Notes under the pieces: generated by a model
What the model saw: the letters and a program-made list of their open reading frames with translations, nothing else
Told to the model about the DNA's origin: nothing
Database searches by the model: none
Made by a program: the position numbers and the translations under genes
Assembly (NCBI GenBank): GCA_964609385.1
Contig: CAZSSM010000014.1
Span: forward strand, 46,025-110,024
Length of the DNA stretch: 64,000 nucleotides
Direction: 5' to 3'
Source: CAZSSM01 sp964609385
Lineage (GTDB): Bacteria > Planctomycetota > Planctomycetia > Isosphaerales > Isosphaeraceae
Shown here: positions 55,422-64,000 of the stretch, in pieces
How positions within the stretch are numbered: the stretch's first letter is position 1
Layout of the letters: every line of letters begins with the position of its first letter

Positions 55422-56331
55422 GGGAGATGTCCTTGTGATAGAACTAGTCGGAGGTGAGTGAGAAGAGGTTTGGTCCGTCACGCAACGAGACACGACCTGC
55501 ATGATGGACAGGCGCAACTTAGCCATTCCTCGATGGAAGGGTCAAGGACGGCTCCGCTTTGCTCGCCTCTGTTGTGAAAAAACCTCATCGCGATGTCGGA
55601 GTCCTCGTGCTGGAGTTCTCCGACGCCCCTGAATTCCATCGGGACATCCCGTGTCAACTTAGGCGGAGATCGCCCGTTCCGACGCGTCACAGTGCTCTGA
55701 TCACGAACCATCAAGAGAGTCAGTCTTCGGTTGTTCAAGCATCGAAATTATTTACAAAACCTTTGTTAAGCTTTGTTTCATCAAAAAACTATTCAGTACT
55801 TACAGAAAACATGAGTTTCTGAATATTCGGTCAGGGCATCCACAGCAACGAGCGCCAGGGACCCGGATCCGCCCTCAAGAAATGGTGCCCGAATCGGCAA
55901 GGTGGGCATAGTCAGACTTGCGGTTCACAGGTCCAAGTTATGTGAGCGTTCGGACAAACGTCGTTGTCTGTTGACGCTTCCCACAAAGGCTGCTAGATCT
56001 AGTATGGCTCAATCATCGACCTTATTGGGCAATTGGGACTGGTTCGTTGGCCGGCGCGACGACTTTTTGCGCAATCTGCGAACCTATGTCGCGTCCCTTC
56101 CGAGGTGGTTCGTCCTGCGAACACCTCCAGATGACGTCACGAGCAGATCTTGAATCTGACGTTTGCTCGGCTCGATCGTGAGCGGCAGTTTCGTTCGATC
56201 GAACCGCCGGGCGGTCGCCCCAAGGACCCTCTCGGTCGATCCGTTCACTGTTCGTATGTGTGTGCTTACCCTTCGTCGTGCCTGGATCCATCCCAAGTCG
56301 TAGCCAAACCGGAAGTCGAGAACTCCTCGCC
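55422..56331. other. Long intergenic region with AT-rich island
   Basis: These 910 bases separate the divergent PEP-CTERM and DUF1559 genes. A markedly AT-rich stretch lies at about 55739-55825. A plus-strand frame at 55902-56153 (GNWDWFVGRRDDFLRNLRTY in its middle) may be a remnant of something but matches no family I know. No RNA gene is evident. Confidence 0.4.
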
Positions 56332-57537
56332 ATGAAACGCGCCTCGCGCACTCGGGCCGACCGCCCAGGCTTCACCCTGATCGAATTGCTGGTCGTCGTC
56401 GCCATCATCGCTGTGCTCATCTCGTTGTTGCTCCCGGCCGTCCAGTCGGCCCGCGAAGCCGCCCGCCGCACCCAGTGCCAAAACAACCTCAAGCAGATCG
56501 GCTTGGCCCTGCACAATTATCAATCCGCTCTCAGCGGCTTCCCGCCCGGACGGCTGGCGCCCGATAAAGTGTTGACCAGTCAGGTCCAGACCTCCTACAC
56601 CAATTATTCAGACGTTGAGGGGACCGTCGGTGTGCCTGCCGAGCGTGGCGCTTACACCGGCTACTGGTCGGTTCACTCACATATGTTGCCTTACTATGAA
56701 GGGGGCAACGAGTATGACGCATTCAACTTCAGTCGGCTCAACACAGCACGGATCTTCGCGCGGGGAACCGGCGCGACTGGGGAACGGCGGATCCTCAACC
56801 CGAACTTCACCGGAATCGCCGTGGCCAAAGACATTTTTCTTTGCCCGTCAGATCCGAACATCACTGGCGGTGGCGTGGGGGAGAACAACTACCGGTACAA
56901 CTTCGGTGGCTCGACCCCCTATCAAGGCGCCGTGGGCATCAGCATGCAGAATACGATCACCGAGCAGAGCAAAGGCAACGGGGCCTTCACGATCGGCCAA
57001 TCGCTGACGCCGGCGAGCTTTCGCGACGGCCTGAGCAATACGGTCTTCTTCTCCGAGCGGATCAAAGGGACCGGCGGTGCATTTCCCAACCCGCTTCAGG
57101 AAGGGGACAACGTCACCGCCCCGGGCCGGACTCGGTTCTCTGAAAACGCCGACCCCGACCTGCTCTTTGAAGCCTGCCTCAACGACGCCCGACCCAACGG
57201 CGATCGCTTCAACTTCTATGCCCAAGGGCGTTTCGTGACCGAGGGCTCCAGCGCCGACTTCTGCGATGGGTGGCCGCTAGCCTGGTACATCTCCTCGATG
57301 TACAACCACATGGCGCCGCCGAACTGGCGAGGCCGGGACTGCGGGGGCTTCTCGTCGATTCCCGACACGCCGGGTGAGGCGGCCATCATCACCGCACGCA
57401 GCTTCCACCCCGGTGGCGTCAATACCCTCTTCGGGGACGGCTCGGTCCGGTTCATTCAGAACGGGATCGAATTGCCCATCTGGAGGGCCCTCGGTACACG
57501 CAAGGGTCGTGAGGTCGTCAGCGCCGAACTCTACTGA
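56332..57537 (+). CDS. DUF1559-family protein with pilin-like N-terminus and H-X9-DG motif
   Basis: This 401-residue member of the large planctomycete DUF1559 (SBP_bac_10) family opens with a short basic leader and GFTLIELLVVVAIIAVLISL, a type IV pilin/type II pseudopilin prepilin site and helix. CQNNLKQIGLALHNYQSA follows. The C-terminal motif is HPGGVNTLFGDGSVRF, the H-X9-DG tag. The start is ATG 56332. The pilin-type leader implies processing by a prepilin peptidase and display at the cell surface. The function of the family is not established. It is followed by a hairpin and a lipoprotein gene. Confidence 0.93.
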   Translation: MKRASRTRADRPGFTLIELLVVVAIIAVLISLLLPAVQSAREAARRTQCQNNLKQIGLALHNYQSALSGFPPGRLAPDKVLTSQVQTSYTNYSDVEGTVGVPAERGAYTGYWSVHSHMLPYYEGGNEYDAFNFSRLNTARIFARGTGATGERRILNPNFTGIAVAKDIFLCPSDPNITGGGVGENNYRYNFGGSTPYQGAVGISMQNTITEQSKGNGAFTIGQSLTPASFRDGLSNTVFFSERIKGTGGAFPNPLQEGDNVTAPGRTRFSENADPDLLFEACLNDARPNGDRFNFYAQGRFVTEGSSADFCDGWPLAWYISSMYNHMAPPNWRGRDCGGFSSIPDTPGEAAIITARSFHPGGVNTLFGDGSVRFIQNGIELPIWRALGTRKGREVVSAELY

Positions 57538-57572
57538 TCCTTGATCGAATCCCAGGGCTCCTTGCCATAACC

Positions 57573-57602
57573 GGCGATCCGTCGGTCACCCCTCGGATCG
57601 CC
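57573..57602 (+). terminator. Hairpin after the DUF1559 gene
   Basis: GGCGATCCG at 57573-57581 pairs perfectly with CGGATCGCC at 57594-57602 around a 12-base loop. It lies 35 bases after the stop. No T-run follows. Confidence 0.5.
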
Positions 57603-57666
57603 AATTCACTCCCTCCAGCATCACCTGGCGATCCCTGCTCCATTTTTGAGGTCTCACCTTAAATTG

Positions 57667-58146
57667 ATGTACCGGCATTTGCAATTCCTAACATGTGCGT
57701 TCTGTGCGGCGATCACCTTGGCCGGATGCGGCGCCCAGGATGCCCCGGTGGTCTCCAATGAGGATGCAATGGGTCCCCACGGCGGCTCGGCCTATGCCCT
57801 CCCCGGGGGACGGGGCTATGCCGAGTTGATCATCGCCCAGGTTCCCGATGATCCGACCGGGATCCAGGCCGTCGTTCAGGTCTTCCTGCTGGCTCCCGAT
57901 CTCGAAGCCCGCCGACCGATGGATCAACCCTGGCCCAACGATGTGCGGGTGAGCTTGGAATTGCCCGACGACGAACGCATCGATCTCGATTTGCGTTTGG
58001 AGCCGGACGAGACCGATCCGACCGGCGTTGGAGCGGCCCGCTTCGTTTCGCCGGCCGGTCCCTATGTCAGTGACCAAATGTTTGGGACACTCCGGATGAC
58101 CGTCGATGGCCAAGCCGTCGAACGCGAGTTCTCCCAGGTGCAATGA
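57667..58146 (+). CDS. Small lipoprotein of unknown function
   Basis: This protein has 159 residues. The N-terminus has a hydrophobic stretch ending in the lipobox LAGC (Cys about 21), so it should be lipid-anchored. The mature part begins with a short flexible segment, then a beta-rich domain with PHGGSAYALPGGRGYAELII, LDLRLEPDETDPTG and a final GTLRMTVDGQAVEREF. I recognise no family. It follows a DUF1559 gene, an arrangement common in planctomycetes, where small lipoproteins often accompany these genes. A TTG start at 57646 is possible; I chose the ATG. Confidence 0.7.
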   Translation: MYRHLQFLTCAFCAAITLAGCGAQDAPVVSNEDAMGPHGGSAYALPGGRGYAELIIAQVPDDPTGIQAVVQVFLLAPDLEARRPMDQPWPNDVRVSLELPDDERIDLDLRLEPDETDPTGVGAARFVSPAGPYVSDQMFGTLRMTVDGQAVEREFSQVQ

Positions 58147-58671
58147 ACGGTGCACTGAACTTCGATGTCGGGAACGCGGGTGGACATCCGCCGCCATCCA
58201 ACAGGCAATCGGCACTTCAGGCCTGACTCTCCGGCCCGTAAAGGCGATCCACTTCCAACGACCACGATTCGGACCGCGCGTGACACGAACCAGATTCGGT
58301 CGAAATACGTGCCTTAACCTCGTGTTCGCAGGTTGAAAGCCTGAATAATACAAGATTCGCCGTGAAATTAGATATCAACGTTCGGTCGAATGTTCGGAAC
58401 TCGATGTCTCGATTTGGTGTCCCTTGATGCCTCGCTTTCGTCTGGCTATGCTGGCCTAAAGTGCGAGTCTGAGTTGTGACGCTCCCCTAGGATGGCCTTG
58501 TTTAAGGCCATTCTCCTCTCTGAGATTATGAGTGCCTGTCGGGACCTTCGGACCGCGGGCAGGGCACCAACGGAATGAGTCGTCACGCGGAGCGGGTTCT
58601 CCCCCGAATCTCCCACTTTCCCGTATCTCGCGCACCGCCACCCCGAATCGCCGACGTTCACGGAGCTATCG
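58147..58671. other. Intergenic region before the giant surface protein
   Basis: These 525 bases include the hairpin at 58492-58511. Otherwise no gene or RNA is supported. The promoter of the giant gene should lie here. Confidence 0.4.
58492..58511. other. Perfect 8-bp stem-loop upstream of the giant gene
   Basis: ATGGCCTT pairs with AAGGCCAT around a GTTT loop. It lies 160 bases before the ATG of the giant protein and 345 bases after the lipoprotein stop. It could be a terminator or a leader structure; no T-run follows. Confidence 0.35.
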
Positions 58672-61600
58672 ATGTCGAGCACATTCACCACGCATCGGCG
58701 GGTTCGCGCTACCGCTGCGCGCCGCAATCGGATCGGTCTGCGTTTGGAGAATCTGGAACGACGGATCGTTTTGGACGCGAGCCTGTTCGGGACGCCCCTG
58801 GCGGGCCAGGACTTCGACGGCTCCGCGCCGAACTTCAACGCGGGCAGTTCCTTCAACCCGGCCTCGGACAACCAGGATGGGGGCCCTGGTGATGCTTTCG
58901 GTGTGGGTAGCTTGGCCGCTTGGTTCCAAGGGATCCCGCCGGGCGTTCCGTTCAGCCTAGCCGACGACAGCGTCACCGATGTCTCAGGTCAGGGGGCGGA
59001 GGATCCCTTCCCAGCCGACGTCGAGGCGATCTATGGCCAGAACTCGAACCAGACCAACAACTTCTTCGGGATCTCCGACAGCGACCAGCTGACACAGACG
59101 GCCAGCTTCTTCTTCGACATCAGCGGCCGGAGCACCGACAACCTGCTCTTCGCGGTCGACCTGGGCGGTATCTCGGGCCCAGCCTTCGGCGGTTACACCC
59201 TGGGCGCGACGTTTGTCACCTTTGAAGCGTTCATCGACGGGAGCAGCACCGGCACGATGCTGATCGACGCGGTGGCCGCACCCAACACCAGTGGATTCAC
59301 GACCCGCCCGATGGACGACGGGGACCCCTCCGGCGGCGGCAATCTGCTGAGCATCTCCGGCGACAACTCAATCACAAAGATCGACGCCGATACCGACGCG
59401 ATCATCACCGACGAGGATGCGGGGACCTCCGGCGGCCAACTGTTCACCGACAAAAACCCGCCGACCGGTCCGAACGCCGGCAAGCTCGACTCGTTCTTGA
59501 CCACCCTGCCGGTCAGTGCGTCGGCAGACACCGTCGAGATTCGCCTAACGGCCAACATGCCCTTCGAAGGGGCTGGCTTCGACAACATGCTGATCCTTGA
59601 AGCGACCAACCCCGGCCAGTTCGAGTTGGTCCAGGACTCGGTCCAGGTCAACGAGAACGACGGTTCGGTCAGCGTTGATGTCCGTCGCGTCTTCGGCACA
59701 GCGGGTCATGCGAGCGTTCAAGTCGCTTTGGTCCCCGGCACGGCGGGCGCGGACGACTTCAACAACGCCGGCTTCCCAGTCACGCTGAACTTCCCGGACG
59801 GTCAGACCGGCACCCCGACCCAGTCGTTGACGATCCCGATTACCGACGACACCCTGATCGAGGACTTCGAGAGCTTCATCGTCCAGCTTCAGAACGCCAC
59901 GACGGCGAGCATCAACACGGGTGCCGACACGACCACCGTGGTGATCGAGGACGACGATGCCGACGGCAGCGCGCAGTTGCAGCAGACCGAATTCTTCGTC
60001 TCCGAAGGGGCGGGCACTCTGGACATCGTCGTCGAGCGTGTCGGCGGAGCCTCGTCGGTCGGCGGCAACGTGACCGTCCAGGTCAACCTGACGGCCGGCT
60101 CCGCATCAGCGGGCACCGATTTCAACGCCGCCACCCGGACGGTCACCTTCGTCCCGGGCGACACCGAGGAAACTGTCTCGATCCCGATCGTCGATGACAG
60201 CCTGCTGGAGAATCCGGAAAGCTTCACGATCACCCCACAGAATCCCCAAGGGGGTCTCAGCCTGGGCTCGCCGATCAATGCGTTGGCTTCCATCCAGGAT
60301 AATGATGTCCTGATCAACGAGATCTATATCGATCCGCCCACCGCCACCGATTTTCCATTCGAGTTCATCGAGCTGCTCGGTCCGGCCAACGCGACCATCC
60401 CGGCCAACACCGTCTTCGTCTCGATCGAGGGGGACGTCGGGGCTGGCGTTGGCACCATCGATCGTGTCTTCGACCTGAGCAATCTGACCTTCGGAAGCAA
60501 CGGCGTGATCATCATTATCGGTGATCAAGGCTTTACTCCGGAGGATCCAGCCTCCACGGTGGTCATCGACAACCGACTCAACGGCGTTCCGGGAGACGAT
60601 GACCCTAATGAGATCTTCCCGATTCTGGAAAACGGCTCGAACAGCTTCGCGATCATCGGGGGGATCTCCGCATCGGGGATCATCGAAGGGACCACGAACT
60701 TCGACCTCGGCAACGGCATCGATCCCGGCAGCGCTGGCGACGGTGTCCTCGATCTGCCTGGTGGTGCGTTCCTGATCGACGCCGTCGGCGGCCTCGACGG
60801 CAGTCAGGCCGAGGACCGCGTTTATGGAGCCCTGTTAGCCCAGACCAACTTCGATCCGCCCGCCGATGCGATCGTCCGACTCTTGGGCGCCAACGACCCG
60901 TTCGACGCCGACAACTACGCCTTCGGCGAGATGACTGGGTCCAACGCCTCCAAGCGGTTCAACCTGGACGACTCGGTCAACGTCCCGCTCGGGGGTCTGC
61001 TGACCCCGGGAGCGGCCAACTTCTCCAGCTCGATCAATGGTGTGCTCGTCATTGACCCGCAGGTCGTCCAGGTCAACGAAGGTGATGGGACCGCGACGGT
61101 GACCATTCGCCGGACCGGAGGACTTAACGGGATCGTCTCGGTCGATCTGACAATCACCGGCGGCTCGGCCTTCGACCCGCAGGACTTCGACGGCTCAGCC
61201 TTCCCGATCAATATCGAGTTCCTCGAGGGTGAGACGGTCAAGACCATCGACATCCCGATCAACGACGACGGCATCAACGAGCCGGCTCTTCAGGACATCG
61301 ATCTGGCCCTGGCCAATCCGACCGGCGGCGCGATCCTGGGCATCCAGAGCACCGGCGAGGTCGTCATCGAGGACAACGACGGCGGAGGCACCTTCCGCCT
61401 GGTGACCGATACCGTCGTGATTGCCGAGAACGGCCTCAACGCCGTGGTGATCGTCGAACGAGTCGGCGGTGTCAACGCCTCGCAATCGGTCAATTTCACC
61501 ACTAATGCCGGCTCGGCCACCGGCATCGACTTTACGCCCCAGACCGGCAACATCCCCTTCCCCGTCGGTTTGGCGACCGCCGAGATCCTGATCCCGATCA

Positions 61601-64000
61601 CCAACGACACCCTCATCGAAGGCGATGAGACCTTTGAGGTCACCTTAACCAGCGGCAACGTCCTGCCGCCGACCACCGCCACGGTCACGATCAAGGACAA
61701 TGATCTGCTGGTCAACGAGGTCGTCATCAACGTCCCCGGGCCGGACGCCACCAGCACCGACTCCTTCGAGTACATCGAACTGCGCGGGACACCCAACGCC
61801 ACGATCCCTAACGGCTTCTATGTTGTTCAGCTCGAGGGTGAATCCGCCGGCCTCGGTGGCGGCCCTGGCGGAGTCGACTATGTCTTCGACCTTGGTGGTC
61901 AGCAACTGGGTTCCAACGGCCTGCTGATCATCCGCGGGGCCAACTTCTTCGACCCGAGCCTGATTGCGTCGGGCACCGAAGAGGTGATCGACCCTGAGTT
62001 GGATGGCACGGAGGACGACGGGTCGATCTTCAGCCCCTTGGAGAACGGGTCAGCCTCGTTGTTGCTCGTCCGGCTCGACAGCGCTCCAATTGTCGATACC
62101 GATGACCTGGACACCGACAACGATGGGACCCTCAACCTGTCGGCCACCGAATTCATCGTCGACGGTTTCGGCCAGCTCGAAGACGACGACTTCGGCGATC
62201 AGACCTACGGCGTGGAGCTGGTACCCCAGTTCGATGGACAGCCTGCCGATGCGGTTGTCCGCCTGCTCAACGACCTGACGCCCTTAAGCTTGCCGGCATT
62301 CCAGTACGGTGATCTGTCCACCGTGTTGACCGATGCCCTGACCTTCGGCCCCTTCGGCGACGATTCCAACGTCGCCACCAACGACGAGTTGACCCCGGGC
62401 CGACCTAACTTCAACGGCTCGGTCGACGGCTCGATCCAGTTGCTCGACAACGCCATTGAGATCAGCGAGAACGGCCGCTTGGCCTCGATCCTGGTGACCC
62501 GGACAGGGGGCAACCTGGCCAGCAGCGTCTCGGCCACATTGACCCTGACGCCGACCACCGCCAGCGCCGTCGACATCGGCTTCGCCGGCCCTTACACGGT
62601 CACCTTCGCACCCGGCCAATCTGAGCAGGTCGTTACCGTCGAGATCGTCAAGGACTCGCTGCTGGAGGGTGATGAGGTCGTCGAGATTGCCCTGAGCGTC
62701 CCGACCGATGGCGCCGTGCTCGGTGACCAGTCCAGCAGCATGTTGACGATCGTCGATGACGAACTCCTGATCAACGAACTCAACATCAATCCGGCCGGCA
62801 ACGACAACCCGTTCCAATATGCCGAACTCAATGGCCACCCCAACCTGGCACTGAACGACGTCTACTTCGTCGCGATCGACGGCAATGCGGGCAGCTTGGG
62901 AACGGTTGATTCAGCGGTCGACCTCAGTGGCGAAACGCTGGGCTCCTCCGGCTTGGCGGTCCTCTCCAGGGTGGCCAGTGGGTTCGGACCGTTCGATCCC
63001 AGCGTCAACGCGATCGTCGACGGCGGGTTCAACCTGCCCAACGACTCGCAGACCTTCGCCTTAATCTTGAGTCCCACAACCATCAGCGCCGGCATCGACC
63101 TGGATCCCAACAATGATGGGGTTCTCGACCTGCCGGCCGGAGCCGCCGTGATCGACGCGATCGGCGTGGTCGACACGAACAGCAACGACATCGCGTACAC
63201 CGACGCGATCGCTCTGCTCAGCGTCCCAGTGGCCGGGACCGACTTCGATGGCAACGACGTCAACTTCAACGGCGTTATCAGCAGCGTGGACGATTCGCTG
63301 TTGGGACCAGGCGACATGTTCGGGATCCGGAGTCGCTCGACAATCGTCAACGGTAATGGCCTGCCCTTTGCCATCACCGACGACTCGGTCACCCCGACCG
63401 ACGGCAACTCGCTTTTCGCTGGCGACGCGCTGGCCGTTGTCGGTCAGAACAAGACCGACGCCTTCTTCGGTGTCGTTGACTTGGCCAACGACATCAACCC
63501 ATCGGGTTCGGCCACGGCCACCTTCGAATTCGATATTTCCGGCCTGAGCATCGGCGGCATCAACATCGACTTTGGGGCAATGGGCGACTTCGAGTCCAGC
63601 AACGACAGCTTCGCCTTCTCCGTCTCGGTCGATGGGGGAGCCGCCGTCCCGATCTTCAGCTTCTTGCCCGACGAGGCCAGCACTTTCACCTATCAGCCCC
63701 TCGACAGCGGTACCGTCACCACCTTGGACGATCCGCTCGTCGAGCAACCCCTAGGCATCACCCTCGACAAGACCGATCCGTTAACAGGGGCCCTGCAAAC
63801 CTTGACCGCCGACCTGACCGCGCTCGGCATTAACGGCGGCAATAGCACGCTCGAGCTGATCTTCAACGCGTCCAGCGACGGCGGCAGTGAGGCCTTCGCC
63901 TTCGACAACATCGAGCTGACGACGCTTATCGACAATCCTCCTGAAGCCTTGACACGTTTTCCGTTTGATTCGACGCCCAACGCCCTGCAAGCCTTCTACT
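58672..64000 (+). CDS. Giant Calx-beta/lamin-tail-like surface protein (cut by right edge)
   Basis: The frame is open to the window end, at least 1776 residues. The N-terminus is basic with RLENLERRIVLDAS, resembling the LExR-x-L-DA motif that begins many planctomycete extracellular proteins; there is no ordinary signal peptide. Calx-beta domains lie at about 317-430, 436-545, 789-903, 904-1011 and 1251-1364, each ending in a (V/I)-x-(D/E)-(D/N)-D motif. Lamin-tail-like domains follow at about 546-760, 1012-1250 and 1365-1563. They open with LINEIYIDPP, LVNEVVINVP and LINELNINPA. Residues 1564-1753 repeat the module of the PEP-CTERM protein. It is probably a calcium-binding adhesion or cell-surface protein. 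Confidence 0.88.
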   Translation, partial: MSSTFTTHRRVRATAARRNRIGLRLENLERRIVLDASLFGTPLAGQDFDGSAPNFNAGSSFNPASDNQDGGPGDAFGVGSLAAWFQGIPPGVPFSLADDSVTDVSGQGAEDPFPADVEAIYGQNSNQTNNFFGISDSDQLTQTASFFFDISGRSTDNLLFAVDLGGISGPAFGGYTLGATFVTFEAFIDGSSTGTMLIDAVAAPNTSGFTTRPMDDGDPSGGGNLLSISGDNSITKIDADTDAIITDEDAGTSGGQLFTDKNPPTGPNAGKLDSFLTTLPVSASADTVEIRLTANMPFEGAGFDNMLILEATNPGQFELVQDSVQVNENDGSVSVDVRRVFGTAGHASVQVALVPGTAGADDFNNAGFPVTLNFPDGQTGTPTQSLTIPITDDTLIEDFESFIVQLQNATTASINTGADTTTVVIEDDDADGSAQLQQTEFFVSEGAGTLDIVVERVGGASSVGGNVTVQVNLTAGSASAGTDFNAATRTVTFVPGDTEETVSIPIVDDSLLENPESFTITPQNPQGGLSLGSPINALASIQDNDVLINEIYIDPPTATDFPFEFIELLGPANATIPANTVFVSIEGDVGAGVGTIDRVFDLSNLTFGSNGVIIIIGDQGFTPEDPASTVVIDNRLNGVPGDDDPNEIFPILENGSNSFAIIGGISASGIIEGTTNFDLGNGIDPGSAGDGVLDLPGGAFLIDAVGGLDGSQAEDRVYGALLAQTNFDPPADAIVRLLGANDPFDADNYAFGEMTGSNASKRFNLDDSVNVPLGGLLTPGAANFSSSINGVLVIDPQVVQVNEGDGTATVTIRRTGGLNGIVSVDLTITGGSAFDPQDFDGSAFPINIEFLEGETVKTIDIPINDDGINEPALQDIDLALANPTGGAILGIQSTGEVVIEDNDGGGTFRLVTDTVVIAENGLNAVVIVERVGGVNASQSVNFTTNAGSATGIDFTPQTGNIPFPVGLATAEILIPITNDTLIEGDETFEVTLTSGNVLPPTTATVTIKDNDLLVNEVVINVPGPDATSTDSFEYIELRGTPNATIPNGFYVVQLEGESAGLGGGPGGVDYVFDLGGQQLGSNGLLIIRGANFFDPSLIASGTEEVIDPELDGTEDDGSIFSPLENGSASLLLVRLDSAPIVDTDDLDTDNDGTLNLSATEFIVDGFGQLEDDDFGDQTYGVELVPQFDGQPADAVVRLLNDLTPLSLPAFQYGDLSTVLTDALTFGPFGDDSNVATNDELTPGRPNFNGSVDGSIQLLDNAIEISENGRLASILVTRTGGNLASSVSATLTLTPTTASAVDIGFAGPYTVTFAPGQSEQVVTVEIVKDSLLEGDEVVEIALSVPTDGAVLGDQSSSMLTIVDDELLINELNINPAGNDNPFQYAELNGHPNLALNDVYFVAIDGNAGSLGTVDSAVDLSGETLGSSGLAVLSRVASGFGPFDPSVNAIVDGGFNLPNDSQTFALILSPTTISAGIDLDPNNDGVLDLPAGAAVIDAIGVVDTNSNDIAYTDAIALLSVPVAGTDFDGNDVNFNGVISSVDDSLLGPGDMFGIRSRSTIVNGNGLPFAITDDSVTPTDGNSLFAGDALAVVGQNKTDAFFGVVDLANDINPSGSATATFEFDISGLSIGGINIDFGAMGDFESSNDSFAFSVSVDGGAAVPIFSFLPDEASTFTYQPLDSGTVTTLDDPLVEQPLGITLDKTDPLTGALQTLTADLTALGINGGNSTLELIFNASSDGGSEAFAFDNIELTTLIDNPPEALTRFPFDSTPNALQAFY

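Noticed and set aside
55902..56153. Small plus-strand frame with GNWDWFVGRRDDFLRNL
   Set aside because: The middle looks protein-like, but there is no start signal, no family and no conserved neighbour. It is noted only in the intergenic entry.

Overview
The window is GC-rich chromosomal DNA of a planctomycete, most likely of the Isosphaera/Singulisphaera/Tautonia side of the phylum. This placement rests on gene content, not on an rRNA. The content includes a PVC-type cytochrome with a propeller domain, two DUF1559-type proteins (one with a pilin-like N-terminus), a PEP-CTERM protein, a giant Calx-beta surface protein with an N-terminal LExR-type motif, and loosely packed operons. No rRNA, tRNA, CRISPR array, prophage or intact insertion sequence was found.

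Region 1 (1-12.1 kb, minus strand) is a respiratory complex I operon in canonical order, nuoA to nuoL, with nuoL cut by the left edge and nuoM/nuoN presumably beyond it. Gaps between the genes are about 90-195 bases, except for short overlaps at nuoA/nuoB and nuoK/nuoL. NuoJ and NuoK carry unusual acidic, Pro/Ser-rich additions. A perfect palindrome of the CRP half-site type lies 61 bases upstream of nuoA. Region 2 (12.2-26 kb) holds an exported protein of unknown function, a PVC-type cytochrome, a HEAT/STN-like exported protein, ProB, PurF, a hotdog thioesterase, an HlyD/RND adaptor, a membrane-anchored DUF1559-type protein and a solitary ribosomal protein S18.

Region 3 (26-37 kb) has a nuclease-like gene fragment and a beta-lactamase-fold hydrolase. 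Next comes a divergent small-molecule cluster: a TIGR01777 epimerase facing an alpha/beta hydrolase, a methyltransferase, a GH3-type acyl-amido synthetase and a receiver-like protein. A decayed transposase end and an exported M16 peptidase follow. Region 4 (37.5-43.2 kb) has Mfd, a leucine-rich-repeat gene broken by one in-frame TAG, and two tandem exported CIA30-domain proteins.

Region 5 (43.6-54.3 kb, minus strand) is a housekeeping block: purA, uppS, cdsA, phoH, a PgpH-type HD phosphohydrolase, ybeY and a CNNM/CorC protein. The last three are joined by ATGA overlaps. carA lies just upstream. Region 6 (54.5-64 kb) is envelope and surface: a PEP-CTERM protein, a DUF1559 protein followed by a small lipoprotein, and a giant Calx-beta/lamin-tail-like protein running off the right edge. 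The giant protein contains a module closely related to the PEP-CTERM protein.

Several intergenic hairpins just after stop codons lack a U-tract. In four of them G-U wobbles make the stem more complete on the strand of the preceding gene, so they look like RNA-level terminators. I did not find a clearly new defence or biosynthetic system. The best leads are the nuo palindrome, the NuoJ/NuoK additions, the GH3 neighbourhood and the shared surface module.
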